DNA of 64,000 nt from Metarhizium brunneum (lineage: Eukaryota > Ascomycota > Sordariomycetes > Hypocreales > Clavicipitaceae): assembly GCF_013426205.1 (NCBI RefSeq), contig NC_089427.1, positions 992,001-1,056,000 on the forward strand, written 5' to 3'. Below are positions 45,875-59,518 of this stretch, piece by piece (position 1 is the stretch's first letter; each line of letters starts with the position of its first letter). The notes below the pieces were generated by a model that saw only the letters and a list, made by a program, of their open reading frames with translations, made no database searches and was not told the DNA's origin. The translations under genes were made by a program, and so were the position numbers.

Positions 45875-47010
45875 TTATACATTGAAAACTGCAACGACGC
45901 CAGAGGAGCCTCCTACACAAAACTGATCTCCCCAGCCATCTTCTTTCCACGCCAGACAGCTAATCACATTACTGCGAGTTTTTTCTTTGCCGTCTCTGCC
46001 AATAGCTTTCTTCTTTTGCTCATAACCATGCGGGCCCCAAGGGACATTTACTTTGGCAACAACTTTACCCGTGAGCAGATCCCACGCCCATACTCTACCC
46101 TCGCCATTGCCCCCGGGCTCCACGGCCATTTCGTCGCCTGCAATCACGTACTTCTCTCGGTGGCCTAGGAGTGACTGCACTCGGATTTCTTCGTTCTTCC
46201 ATAGAGGATCGCAATATGCTCGAAGGCAACTGCCGTTCTCGCGATCCATCAGTCGCACTTTGCTGTCCAGTGTGCCCACCAACATTGACCGGCCATCCTT
46301 TGTGAGAGTTAGACTGGTGACGCTTGCTCCCATAACATCAGTCGTGCATCGGCCCATCCTTATGTCATAGCTTCTCACTCTCCCGTCCACACTGCCGGTC
46401 ACGATCTCGGGGCCTCGAACAACCAGCGACGTGATTGCGTCTCGGGCGTCGTTCAACACCTGAATAGGTTTGACACTGCCGCTCTTCACGTCCCATATTC
46501 GCGCGGTGGTGTCAAAGCCACCACTCACAATCAAAGAATCGCCATCCCCTGCGAAGCTGACACAATTGATTCGTGCTGAATGTCCGTAAACGTTGCCTCC
46601 AAACCGTCTCGTTGTGACTGCCGTAGCGACGTCCCACAAGAAAACAGAGCGGTCGCCACCGCCCGAGATAAATTTCTCATTGTCTGCTGCGACATCTAGA
46701 CTGAGCACTTCATATCCATGCGCCGAGTACGTTTGAATCAGACGGCCTTGCGGCACCGCTGGCTTTGGTCCAGACTGAGCCTCCGGCACGCTAATGTTAG
46801 AAAATGGGTTGTACAGGCGTATGGAGCGATCCCCGGAGCCCGTCAAGATGTAGGATCCGGGAGACGCTGAGTACTTGACGGCATGGACGGGGCCTATGGT
46901 TCTGGGTGTCAAAATGGCCACCAAGATAGTTTTCGACTTCAAGCTTGCTGAAAGGCCGACGTACCATTAGAACCAAGCAGATAAGCCGCTGGTTTATCTG
47001 GGAAACTCAT
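45875..47010 (-). CDS. WD40 protein, WDR83/MORG1-like
   Basis: complement(join(45875..46893,46965..47010)); 354 residues, one 71-bp intron. It is a seven-bladed WD40 propeller. WDR83/MORG1 in animals is a MAPK scaffold and spliceosome-associated protein; the fungal role is not established. Exon 1 gives MSFPDKPAAYLLGSNG, joined to PVHAVKYSASPGSYILTG, the usual first blade. Repeats follow with IRLYNPF, VLSLDVAADNEKFISGGGDR, HSARINCVSFAGDGD, GGFDTTARIWDVKSG, GSVDGRVRSYDIR and GTLDSKVRLMDRENGS. A longer loop precedes the last blade (WGPHGYEQKKKAIGRDGKEK). The acceptor at ATAG (46897-46894) is chosen because the more upstream ACCCAG acceptor breaks the frame. The stop is followed closely by AT-rich 3' sequence. 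Confidence 0.87.
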
Positions 47011-47628
47011 TTTGACGAGAAATACCCATCATTTCCGTATCTTCGAATGGGTTGGTGTGTTGTTAGCAGTTTCCCATTTGAGGTCGACAGTGCGTTGGAT
47101 GCGCCTTCCTAGAGGCTCGGCGGTGGTCAGCTAAGCGATTTATAGACGGAAGGCACCAAATCTCTTTAATTTGATTGGCTGCTTTAGCGGAACACCACCA
47201 GTTGTCAACAAAGAGGCTCCTCTTTGCTCTTCTCCCCGACTTCGACTTCTGGACACTTTCACTTCACTCTCTTTGACATTGAAATGAGTCGCATACAATC
47301 GATCCAAAAGCACATTGTTTCATTTGTACCGGTATGTACGGGTATTCAGTGTATGTGCATCCCTCATACATGCTTCCTTCGTTTCTATTTCAGTACAGGC
47401 CGAGTTTGTCGTGACTCTCCAGTCCTATCTATTATCATAAATCCGTGAGGATCCGCCTTGGCCGCCGTTCTTTGCTTCCCAATACGAATGTTTGAATACA
47501 TAAGGTGAATAATAATCCTGACCAGTACTGTTAAACTTGACTTGTCAACCTAACAGTCACCCAAAAACTAAGAAAACGCCGGCTCATGCAAAATTACCAG
47601 ACAAAGAAAAAAGAACAGGGTATGGGTT
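47011..47628. other. intergenic region, WD40 / transcription factor
   Basis: Upstream of WDR83-like (-) and downstream of the regulator gene (-). A possible tiny plus-strand reading frame starts at 47284 (MSRIQSIQKHIVSF, followed by a GTATGT donor), but no convincing second exon was found. Confidence 0.5.
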
Positions 47629-50541
47629 TTAATTTGGTGAACAATAGACCACATCCATATCAATGGGATATGTCCGCTCTAAAGGACGGAGGATCTGCCA
47701 GTGAGGTTGCTCAGTTCCATTGCTAGCGAAGTTGCTGACACAAACGTCATCAAAGGACCTTTCTCTAGAGCCCTGGTCCCGAATTCTATACAGCTTTTGG
47801 AGTCGCTGGTCCAGTGCCATCTGAGAAGTTCGGGCGTGCTCCCAAATGTTTGCACAGCTATCCACTGTCGTTGTGGCAATTCGCATGCTGCCGATCACTT
47901 CGTGCATGGCGCTCAGAGGTCCACTTGAAGTCAAAACATCCATGGCAGTGATCACGGCGATGTCCATTGCTGGTGGAGGCGTACTTAGAATAGTTGGTCG
48001 AATACGCAAGAGGCGATCCAGGCAACCCACAACTTCAATAATACTTCTCGCGTTGTCCCGGCACTCCTGAAAGTGGCTTGAACGATATTCAGCAGACAGT
48101 TTACCAACGGACAGATGATATCGGTTTAGTTGGATAAGAGCATGATGGCAAAGAAGATGCATAGTCAGAAATGATCCGACCTTTCCGGAAAATGCAGCCG
48201 ACTCTAGATTAGAGGCACCAAAAGACAGTCGCGATGGGAGCGCGGAGTGCCAGTCGTGAACTGTCTTGGTAAGAGTGCGGACCCGTAAGCCTTCGGCGTC
48301 GGACCCATTGGGTCTGCTGGCTAATCTGTGAATTGTCGATTGGCAAGATGACCAAATGTGGACTATCTCGACTAGATGGCTTGTGATATCGGAAGGCTTC
48401 TCGCTGAAATCGTTGAAGCTGCTTTCATACGGGTTGAACATGGGCATCCGCGCATCTAGTTGCTTCTCAAAACTCTCTGAATCAGATGGAAGTCGAATGT
48501 AAATATCTTCAGCGTGCATCATCGTCGGCCTCTCGGGGAACAGCGGACTTAGTCGTTCCAGCATAAACAACGACCACAAAGTTCGCCGTCTTGTCTCTGC
48601 ATAGCATGTTCGAGTCATGCCAAAGGGATACACGACCAGGTTAGCGTCTTTTGATTTATCAATTTCTTCACTGAGTTGCAAGCAAGCGCCTGTGGCAGCT
48701 GCAGAGGAGACGAGTTCGTTGGCCTCCCAGAATCGAGAAGCAGCCACATTGTACAGGGCTAAGAGGATTCTGGATTGAACCAAATGAAGAGAGGGCGTTG
48801 TTGAAGTCTTTTGAGCATAATAAGCGACCTGTGCATACTCAAAAGCAATATGCCTAGGACCGCCAGACAAGGCGACGCCAATGGCCAAGACACTGTATAA
48901 GAGCATCATGTCGTCTGGCGACTTTCGATGGACAGAGCTGGCTACCCACGACTTGAAGATGTCCTCGGGGAGGAACCGAATAACAATAGCATTGTCGATG
49001 TGGCCAAAGAATTGCGACAGAACCGTGCTAATAGACTGGGGGTCGGACACATAGGGATCCGTCCTCCATGCCTTATGCAGCACATCATCAGGTATTCGAG
49101 GCAGCTCCGAGGATGATTGTTGAGTGGACAGCGAAGACTTTGAGTGATCCATCGGCTTGGTCGTTGCCACTGATGGCTCGCCATTTGTTGAATATGCATC
49201 AGAACCAATCTTAAGCCTCTTGTTGCTGTGGCCCGTTTCTGGAGAAGGTTGCTGCAGAACAACACGTGGTGAAACTGGAGACGTCGGTCCACTGATTGAG
49301 AGTGTCCCGTCATTCTGTCTCGACGATCCCACCATCTTTCGCTTATCATCGAGTTCAGCAGGCGGAGTAGAAGGCGATGTATTGTGCCCGCCCCTTGGCC
49401 TATGAGTTGTCAGCATATGTAAACCGACTTGGCAAATGATGGGGTAAATCATCACTCACGCATTTTTGAATTTGCAGATACGCCCAAATTTCTCGCACTG
49501 AACGCATCTCGGATAATCGGGGTCACATTTAATCTTCTTCTCGCGGCAGGTAATGCAGGCTATTGCCAACCTCTTTCGAGGTTTGCCGGCTTTGGTCACA
49601 CCCCAGTGGGCGTTCACGGCCTCACCATCGATCACGGTCTTGCAGTGGCTTCCGTCGTCATAGAAATAGCACATGCCTTCTCCCGGAACATCACCGGCCC
49701 GAACAAACCGAGGTAGGAAGTGCGTTCCCGTCCAAATCTTCGGGCCAAGGCCATCCTTCGTTGGCACCCCTTCTGAAGCGGCAGAGCCTTCCGGAGTAGG
49801 CGGCGCACTGGAGCTAGATTGTGTTGTTCGTTGAGCAGAATAATCTCTGGCAGAATCTTTTGATCCGGGCAGTTGAGTCCGTGCACGGCCCTCTGGTGAC
49901 TGGAATGTGGCATCCCTTGATCCTAAGGAATACTCATGTCGGCTGACATCTTGATGGACTGACCACTTGCTGCTCTCAGACTCGGCTCTAGAGTCAGACC
50001 TGCTGCGGTGTTGCTCATAATATTTTGGAGATCGTGGTCCAGAGTAAGAGCGAGCCAGAGAGTGGGCATCTAGACGTGAATCATATGTGGTTCGAGGTTG
50101 TGAAACTGGAGGAGAGGCCGTCGGGGGGAAATATGAAGCACTACTGTTTCCGGCAGCTGGCGATATCCGGGATCGGTCAACTGGTGACTGAGCAAGATAC
50201 GGTGTATCTCTTTCGGACGGAGAATGAAGAGAACGGATGGAAGACGGTGGCCCGAAAAGACTGTGTAAGGATGGCAGTTGCTGCCGTGAAGAGGAAACGT
50301 TGCTCGACTCCGATCGGTCTTTACTGGTATCCTTCTCACCAGTGGCCGTCGATGTGTCGGCACTAATAGCCTTGTCATAATTGGACATGGGGAGGGAAGC
50401 TATATTCCGGTGAATCCAGGCCTGCTCTGTTGATGGTGAAGACCGAGAAGATAGTGACGAAGCGCCCGGGCTCGCCAGCTCAGGCGGAGTATCCGGGAGA
50501 TCCAAACGCTGACGAGGCTCTAAACTTGATAGGCTACCCAT
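47629..50541 (-). CDS. Zn2Cys6 transcription factor
   Basis: complement(join(47629..49399,49460..50541)); 950 residues, one 60-bp intron directly after the zinc cluster. It is a fungal binuclear-zinc regulator. The cluster is internal, with Cys329-x2-Cys332-x6-Cys339-x6-Cys346-x2-Cys349-x6-Cys356, preceded by a basic AGKPRKRLAIA. Before it lies an unusually well-formed segment (IWTGTHFLPRFVRAGDVPGEG, then CYFYDDGSHCKTVIDGEAV) that may be an extra conserved module. Residues 1-260 are Ser/Pro/Gln-rich and disordered. After the cluster a Ser/Pro linker leads to the fungal-specific TF domain (about 500-800; GMTRTCYAETRRRTLWSLFM, FPERPTMMHAEDIYIRLPSD). I cannot name the target genes or the orthologue. 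It is the last gene before the 13-kb gene-free stretch. Confidence 0.9.
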
Positions 50542-53500
50542 TGAGAAACTCTTCGTCGTCTTGGTAATAGATTCCGGTCAATCCAAGGTAGTTATCCGCC
50601 TTCCACTCTCAACCGACCGGTGGCTGATCCACCAAAAAGTTTTGACTTGACCAAGTATCTGATGAGTACGACCGATATATACAACACTCGAACTGTCTTG
50701 CGAGATTCGAGAGAGTCGATCAAAAAGTTAGTTCAACCGTCGTTAATGCGGATTTAATATGGGAATGTCGTTTCTTGGTGGGGAACTGAGTGTCTTGTTC
50801 AATATCGCCTGGAGTCTTGCTTCTCTGATCGCCGTGTATAGGAAAGACCGACGATGGAAAGCTCAAACGATCCAACAGGAAGCAAGAAACAAGATAGAAT
50901 AGCTGAAGAGGAATGGGGGGTGGGTTGCTTTTGAGGTGTGAGATGGCATGGGGAAAGAGTAATAACTAACAGACTCGGCAGAGTACAATGGACGTAAAAT
51001 GGGCCTCAACGAGGGAGGGCCCAAAAGTACCACGAAACTGGGCTGAGCTTGGCTTGTCAGAACCCAGCCCAGATTGCACACCAAGAAGTACCACAGAATA
51101 GCGCCCGGCTGCAGCAACATGGGGGAGTTCGCCGCACGTGTCTTGCCCCTTCTGGTCATGACCCCACGAGAACGACTTTCTGCACTGCATGACAAACGAG
51201 TGTTCTCAAAGATGATCGCTGTCAGTAGGGACGGGATTGCGGGTAATCGCACTGAAGGGACAACTGCTAGCGTCAGTTTTCGCAACGGCTGTCGCTATTT
51301 CGGCTAGGATCTTGAGGGCGTGTGGCGAGATGGATTCCTCTGGCATCCTGGTCACCTGGAGAACGAAAACTCCGCCTTCCATGGCCAGGGGGGGTGTCAT
51401 AGATTGGAGGTGTGGCTACGGAGTACTTCGAGGCTTTAGAGGGGTGGCTTGGAATTGGCCAGCCGCAATGGCTCCAACATGTTAGGGGCCATGTCGTCAA
51501 CGAGGACGAGATGCAGCAGACAAGGACGACCATGGACCACGGAACCATCCCGCTCGAAAACGTCTCTTTCTTCTCCCAACTGAACACCAGCCCAACCACT
51601 CGGAGAGGACGGGACAGGATGGAGCGTTCAGATCCAAGATACGAAATTATTTACCTTGGCAGGAATGCGTCGCGTGCCAACTTTTGTCAGTCCTACGGAT
51701 ATTAAAAGCAAAGCAAGAACCGCCACATGTGCTGCACTTTCATTCTCGTCTTGACAACGGCCGATTGTAGTGAAATTTGCACTCGGCGACCAAGGACTAT
51801 CAACAGTGATGCTAAGATTTCATAGATGCTGCTCACGTGGCATTGATGATCCAATGAAGACATAGTCAATCGACATGTTTGGAGATATGGAATCGGATGG
51901 CGGAAGGAAACCAATACGGTTAAAGCAGACGTCGTTTGTAAAGGCTTGTGGTTGGTTGAACGTGTTGGTCGGCTTCGTTGGCTCCAGATTTATTAATCGT
52001 CACCACACCCCGCGCATTCGCACGGGGTCAAAAGTGCCCGTCGGGCCTGCCTTTGGTGACAACAACTGAGTTTGTCGACACAGCTTAGTTGGATGCAAGG
52101 GTCCAGCCTCTTACAATAAGCTCACGCCGAGCAGGGTATTCGGAGAACCACCAAAATGTGTTTGGTAGGGTCATCCGGTCCCTTGGTATTGGTGTGACGT
52201 TCGAGTAAAGCATTATTCCGGGCGATATGGATGGAGTTGATGTCTCCTCTGTGGTTGACTTTGTTACAGGTGATGGTTCTACGGGGAGCAATAAGCTAAC
52301 GTTTTGACCAAGAGGCTTCCAATTTTGATCAAGGATATGATTCGGATCTACTACTGGTTTAGTGGTGGCACCATGTGCTCTGACATCCGAAATCGAGCTT
52401 GTATTCAGCCGCCACGTAGCCTTGAGCACGGTGGAAAGGCTATTTTCATGGTCATTTGCACCCGTCCGTGCCTCCACTTCTCGATGCTCTTGGGCTCCTT
52501 TGGGGGAAATGTTAAATCACGACAGTGGAGTAATCACTACGGCATTGGTGGCATTTCATTCAGTCTCGGATTAGGGAGTAGTCTGGGCAGCTGGACAGTT
52601 AAGGAGTACCAGTACTACGGAAAAGTCGAAACCGGCTTTTCGGGGGGCTTGCCCATTTCTCCAGAAGTGCTCCGTACTTGTCGGCTCAGGCTGAATTTCG
52701 CTTAATGCTTGCGTGGACGAATCCGGCCGCATGCATCAAACTATCTGCCACGGGTGGTCGGGGGTAGGAAATCGTGGGCAAGAGCAGGGAGATGATGGCG
52801 CAGTTCTCCATGCCCAACAGAGAACGAGCGCAAAGGGGACTCAATGTATGCCGCTGCAACATCGTGTCCTGGATAATGTTACGAATCGTTGCATAATTGC
52901 AACAACACGATGTTGTGGGCGAGGAATTTGAAAGCCATGAGGGATGACTGGATACGCCACAAGTACACCTCCCCCAGCCACGGCGACTGCGACGGGAGAA
53001 ATCGCCAACTCAAGTTGTCTTAAACTGGTCTCGGTGAATGAATATACCGACGCAGCTTCTCGCTACCGACGGCACCTCTGAGAAAGGTCTCTGTAGTCAA
53101 CGCCTCGCATTTTCCCTTTCAGTACTCGGTATGCTCTGCCTGCCAGGGCACGACATAAAATGGAGTATCAGCTCAGTCAGAGAAAGGTAACAATTCAGCA
53201 TAATTTGTGGGTAATGCCGTGGGGTGATGGCAGTGGCGGGCAAGTCTTGAGTCCATATGAGTCTGTGTGGTGCGGCTCAGATGCGACGGCACGCAGAAGC
53301 ATGGAAGAAAGTGACAGCCAGTCGGTCACTACCGACACGTTACGTCAGGAGACGGCGACCTCATGCCGGCCGGGATTGACTCCCACGAACCGTGGCAGCA
53401 CATCCCTCGCCTCTGTTGATGGGGTGAACCCATCAAGTTTCTACCGGTGGGGGTAGGACAGACCAACTTTTCATCTGAGAGCCCCGATAAGGAGAGAGCT

Positions 53501-54423
53501 CACTCCATCAGGTTCCTAGCATGAGTACTCCGTAGGAGAAGATGGCCAAATACTGACTCGAGACAGTCACTCCTTGTTCCCAGTCGTTACCGGATTCTCC
53601 ATACTGGCGTAATTTTGGAGCCAAAGACCATGCCGCCGACACGACCGGCAGACCGCGATATGTGGCGCATAATAGCTGTCCCTCTGATAATCTGGGGCCG
53701 GTCCCTGCGCCATCTCTGTCTCCTCACTGCCGGCATACCAAAAGCCGTTTCCACTGGATCACACATCCAATGTCTGACGGGTATTATACCGGCTCGAATT
53801 TCACGCTCCCTGCCGGCGAAGAAAAGGCCTGTGTCATTAAGTAGAGGGATGCCTACTGCCATTTTTCAGTACCATTGTCCGTCAACATCACGAGGCCGCT
53901 CGGATGACATTTCCACCGGCATGAATGCACCCAACTATCCTATCTGGCGCAGACGTCTTAAAATCGGAATATCGCAGTTATGTAGAAGCACCTACTGCGT
54001 ACTCTGGCAGGGGAGCTCGTCATGCCCTTGCAACCTGGCGCCCAGATTGGATTCATCTCGAACGACGAGTAGGAATTCGCCGCCTCCCTTTTCGCAGTGG
54101 CACACCCCGTGGCGTATGTACATAGTTTGCCCGCGCTTGCGAAAGCCGCAGATCCACTCGGGTTGGCATGGAATTGGTCAGTTGTGAGACCTACCCGGCC
54201 GTTGATTTCCTGATATAGAACCATCTCCGATTCCTTGCCGTGCTTTGCCGGCCAAGCGTAGCCATATTTGGTGTGATTTGGCGACGACTAAGCAAAGCTG
54301 TCACTCGGCAACATAGGGCCGATGAACCGCCCACAACACTCTAGCGAATTTTGCTCAAGCCACGGAAACCACATCGGCCAACAAACCGCCAAGTGTCCCG
54401 GGTAATATGTGTCTGACGCAGTC

Positions 54424-54433
54424 AGGGTTAGGG
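54424..54433 (+). repeat. short telomere-like word
   Basis: AGGGTTAGGG, about 1.7 units of the TTAGGG repeat used at telomeres of most filamentous ascomycetes, in the gene-free region. Confidence 0.6.
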
Positions 54434-56299
54434 TCGGCTTCATCAGAGAAGGTACGTCATGTTAGACCCAATGGCTGTGGCCCCTTGGGACTATGCAACA
54501 TCCAAGACAAATGGCCATGATGCCTCATCACCACTGCCAGCGGTGTCCTATTGATTCTATCTGACCTTGACATTTTTATGGCGCCGGTCAGAGTTTGTCT
54601 TGGCCCTCTCTCAGTGTGTCTGACCACAGGGAGTTTCCTTTTGCAATGGACTTATTTTTAGTTGACCCGGACAAAAATTACACTCGGACTACTCCCTATG
54701 TACGCTGTGCAACTAATGGATCTTCTATTAGACTATGAAGTGCTGTGTAACGTGTCTCCTCTAACAGGGGTTGAGGAGGAGGGGAACTTCTGTCGAGGGC
54801 CTACGGGGGAAAGGTACAGTAAGCTGTTGCTTTGGCTTCACAAGACCAGCAGCCATGCTCGTCGCCTTGAAGAAAAGCAGCAAATACTAACATCTGCGTA
54901 AAAGCCATTCCAATTTTGTTCGATAAATCTCTTCTCAAGCGAATATAGCGAGTTACTTCGGCCCTGGGCGAGGTATTTGGGCCTGCGACGCTCTGTTGAA
55001 GTCTTAATAGTGGGCATTTAGTTGGTGGGTGGTTTCAGAAAATATCGGCACGCACCACTCACTTCTATCCAGTCTCCGATGTTTTCTGCTATCTACCCCC
55101 TGTTGCTGGTAAATTCCGAAGACAACCATGACTGCGGAAGAGAGGGACTCGGATGTCGGACGATGGTGTCATCAAAAGCGATGCCCAATACTAGGTTAAT
55201 TGCTCAGGGCTGACATTGCTGTGATAGTAGTACTACTGGTGCTATCGAGATCAGTCTACTCCGTAGCGCATGCACGAATTTCCGGGGAGCCCCCTACCCG
55301 TTTCAGGATCGGACGACTCACTGCAGTCAAAGTTCAGTCCAAAAACACCGAACCGCTGGGAAATGGCTTGAGCACTGCTTGTTCAGTGCTCAGTGCTGAG
55401 CGCTTTCGCTTACTCGTGGCCTTGAATAATGCTTACGCCGTGATGAAGCGAAGCGCGGTCAAGTCAAAAGACGACTCGGCAGCCTATCTGATACAGACTC
55501 GCCATTGTCAATTATCGTGTTCTTACGCTATCCACAACGGACTGCAATGATTTCCGCGACATCGCCTTCGGTTGGGACTTGGCAGTCACAAGAGATTTAA
55601 CCGAAATGGCCAATCTTGGTGCTGGAATTCCACTCTAATCTCAAGTGCCGCCTGGTGCGTCATTTGTCGGCATCCGACTTCTCCTATCAGTAGACTTTGC
55701 CGTCAAGAGGCATAGGACGTGAAGATCCAAAGCCACAGGTCAAAGACGTTACACCGCAAACTGCCGAAAAGACATACATAATAAGCCAATAAGTCTGTTT
55801 CGGAATTCATTGCGGTGATGGCGTATGTACACAACCACCTCGGTATTTCGTGTTCAGAACCCATCTGACTACGGGTACAACTCCCGGCCCACTAATCAGT
55901 CCAAACTGGGGAAGGCGGTGTTACATGCTGATGAGTGCCGAGATCTAGCACACGGCTAAAGTGCAGAAGAGTCAAAGCTCTGCCTTGAAATTGCCGCTTA
56001 CGAGTGGCACAACAAACGCATGCCGGTGACGCTCGTTAACGACAAAGAAACCTCACGCACCTCAAATCCGACTGTCGGGAGCGTCCATGATAACCAGACG
56101 GAATATATGTACATTGTAAGAAATACAACGTCATGCAAGTAATTCGTCAGAAACGACACCCTAGTTGCTCCATATTGCACTATCTCACCGGATTGTGGCG
56201 TCTCGGTGTTGAAGAGGTAATTTCCCCCCTGGCAGATGCGACCCCATTTAGGAGACTGGTCAGCCCGCCCGTGGTTGCGTTAATATGTATGTATATATG

Positions 56300-56315
56300 T
56301 ACGGAGTACGGAGTA
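56300..56315 (+). repeat. double TACGGAG heptamer
   Basis: Same 2.3-unit form as at 24922, directly after an ATGTATGTATATATG stretch, in the gene-free region. Confidence 0.8.
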
Positions 56316-59300
56316 GGTATGCAAATTCCTTAACGATGAAGGCTGTTGCACCCCAGAAGTTCCTCCTGATTAGTCCTAACGTCATAGCGGATACAGGGAC
56401 GGAGACGTGCGCTCAGTCCTCAATACTCCGTACTAGTATTGCAAAAGGGATATCTGCGCCCAGCGCTCACCGAGGCGGCCAGGCCGAAAAGTTACCTCAG
56501 CCCACAGGCAGGTCAAAGCTATCTACTAGTGCCATCAAATTATCCCTACGATCACGCGGATAGGCAGGGTAACAAGCAGCTTTTTGCAGAAACGCGGTAT
56601 TCATAGACGCCATTGAGGACTGAGCCGATGTAAGAGATGACAGAGGGAGCGGTTTGATGATGGAGTGTCGGAAAGTCACGTCGACCTGTCTCTGATTTGA
56701 TGTCTCTTGGGAGCAATGGAGCAATACTCCGTACTCGGTAGATGGAATACATGTCTGCATCGGACGCCAGCTGTTCGCCGGTCTGGTGGCGGTCTCACCA
56801 CGGAGCCGGGTGCGGCAAAAAGAAGGCGAGCACACGGTTGGCCGTCCATCCACAACTGACCTGGCCGGTCAAACAACATGTTGGTGTTGACATGGTACGC
56901 CAATAATTCTTACCCGCGGACACGGTCACGACGAGGTTGGGCGCAGGAGTTTAGACGGATTTCCCCTTTGGTCGGTTTTCGTCAGTCGACTCGCTGCTCT
57001 GACCCCACTCGGCGTTTGCAAAACAAAGGTTCTTCGAATTGATCACCAAGTCACACAGTTCCGTGCGGTCGGTAACCTCTTACATGGCTGGGCGCGGGCA
57101 AAGCTGCGGTACAGAATATGCTCAAACACGTCAAATGCAGAAGCCAGCGCAATGCACTGGCCTGGAGACCTATGATGAGCCTGGGACATGCATCCGAGGA
57201 CTTGGCGAAACAGGCGGCCAACGTCAACTATGAACAGGCAGTCAGCAGCAGTGACATTCATCCTGTCGGCCAACTCCTGTTATACAAGGAGACAGACAAC
57301 GTGTGCTTTACGAGCTCCGGGTCCAACGTGCACTGCACCTGGGGGTGATGCGGCAAGTCATTGTACACCCTCTACACCCCGAGGAGTGTTTGGATGACGA
57401 TTGATGGGGCATATCCCTTGGAAGCTGGAACAAGGTTCCAATATTATTCACCACTCGGCACCTTCCCAATCGAAGTGCCGCCGCTACGCTATGGAGAACA
57501 ACTTTCGGCCACCAACTTCAGGGAAAACCAATTACAATATGAACATCAAGTTGATCGTCGTTGGATCTGCGTGGCTGCGCGGACACAGAGGGGTTTAAAC
57601 ATTGGCGATTGGTGTATTGGGATTATTGCTTGGGGTTCGTACCGTTCCACGTCCAGCATTCAGTGGCTCGATGGCTCGGCACAAGACAAGGCGAGCGTTG
57701 AAAAGCCCTCTTGTGTGTTTTTCCGCGGAACACTTTCCGAGAAAAGTCATGGCCAAGCCCACACATCGGTACATATCCACATCAAATATGAACTCGGGAA
57801 GTGCTACGGGGTAATTGGGGCTTGGGCACTGGATTCGGAGTTGTTATAGGGATAGGACAGACGTCTGTCCGGCGGCATGTGCATTTTCATATCCTGAATC
57901 CGCATGCTCAGAGGGATAGGATAGCAAGGAAAACCCTTTTTCGTTCTCAGACAATTCAGAAACACCTCCTCAACGACATTCTAGTTTCACAAGGAATACC
58001 TTTGTCCGGAAATCTTATCAAATTCGGGAAAGAGTGTCTGCCGCGGGAGAAGTGCTCCGTACAATGGGGACTACTATGGCACAATTCGTTTGACTGAGGC
58101 AAGCCTGGGCAGGGCCGCAGAATTGCGACAGGTCCCCGGTCGCCTGTAAGCCGGGGCCAAACTAAAAACAGCAACCAGGTGCGCTTCCAGTTTCTGCGCC
58201 GTGGAGCCGGGGAAAGAAAAGCTGGCTTTTCAATAGAGCCGGGGGGGGGATCCCGCGCTTACGGCCACTAGCTCCGTTGGTGGCGATGCGAGCATGTCGC
58301 CAGCCAGGTCCGCGTGGCATCCTGGTCGTGACGCTGTAGACCGGCACTCCCTCCAGTGAACAGAGAGGCGGATGGATCACAAGCCTTGGCCCATATGTAC
58401 CAACTCCGTACATATTATCCGGTCAGCATGGCTGTACCGGGCCGCATCTGCTGCCCATGTGCACCACCGGCACATAGGGTCACATCGTCTAGCCCCTTTC
58501 AGTGATCAAAGGCGACGACGGCACACAGACACGGCCGACAGCCAATCGCTAAGGCTCGTTTAAGGCGAGTCAAACACCAGTCGACCTTTTACCGGAGACC
58601 CTGCCACGGGCGCCGTCTTTGAACTGCCCGGATTTTACGTGGGATTGGAATGATGAGCAAACTCCCCAAACTCTGACCTCGGTGAGAAAAGACACGACCG
58701 CAAAGATAAACATTTCCTGTTCAAGCCGAGGCAAATCAACCGAGCAAGAAAGGAGAAGCTGCTTCTACGGGGCAGGCCGTGGTAGCGAGTTTCTAGACTT
58801 GATCGCCAGGCGTCACCTCAAAGCCAGCAATGTACGGAGTACATACATATCAATATTGTCCTTGAGGCTGGTCTGCGCACAGCAATAAATAACACGGTCC
58901 ACCGTCGCGATGCATGCCTTATTCAGGGTTAGCCGGCCACGAGGCTGTGATGGGGTCTTGGGTCCGCGATGCTCTTTGCCAAGTTGTGGCGTGATGACGC
59001 TGGCACCTTGAAACGACTTGAATAGTACCGAGTATTACTGGGATGTCTATTATTATCATTGACCAGTACTCCGTACAGAGTATCATTCCCTGGAATGACC
59101 TTAGCTACCGGACAAGCAGTTTTGCTGCAGTCCTTGGTTATCAGATAGCCCGGCCATGGCAAAACAGCCTTGATCTATCCGGAGGCCATACAGGGTACGG
59201 AGTACACCCGCCCTTTATGGCCTGCTATACTCCGTACATTGCACATACGTATGTCACCACTTGGATGAGTAACGCTACATTGGTGACGGCAATCCAAGCT

Positions 59301-59434
59301 GGAAAACCTTCATGGGCCCAACATGACGGGACATACATACTATGTACATGTATACAATGATAGTACTAGTAGCAGGTGCAGTATCCCCACTCCAAAAGGC
59401 GCCGTGGCCGATAGTGGTAGCTCTGTTCACCAGA

Positions 59435-59446
59435 TAACCCTAACCC
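59435..59446 (-). repeat. interstitial telomere-like repeat
   Basis: AACCCTAACCCT, two units of CCCTAA, flanked by ordinary sequence. Too short to be a recent telomere junction by itself. Confidence 0.65.
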
Positions 59447-59518
59447 TACGCCGCTCCTCGTGGAGCGAGTACTACAAGGTGTACATGAAAAGTTTGATTC
59501 AGTAGATCCACTATCCGC

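Noticed and set aside
47284..47450. Possible tiny spliced gene (MSRIQSIQKHIVSF, then GTATGT intron)
   Set aside because: The second exon gives only a few residues in any phase; no known small protein fits.
53615..54187. 190-codon plus-strand frame in the gene-free region
   Set aside because: No recognisable domain; composition like random translation; other frames of similar length overlap it.
57361..57849. 162-codon plus frame
   Set aside because: Reads somewhat protein-like but shows no family motif and no splice context.
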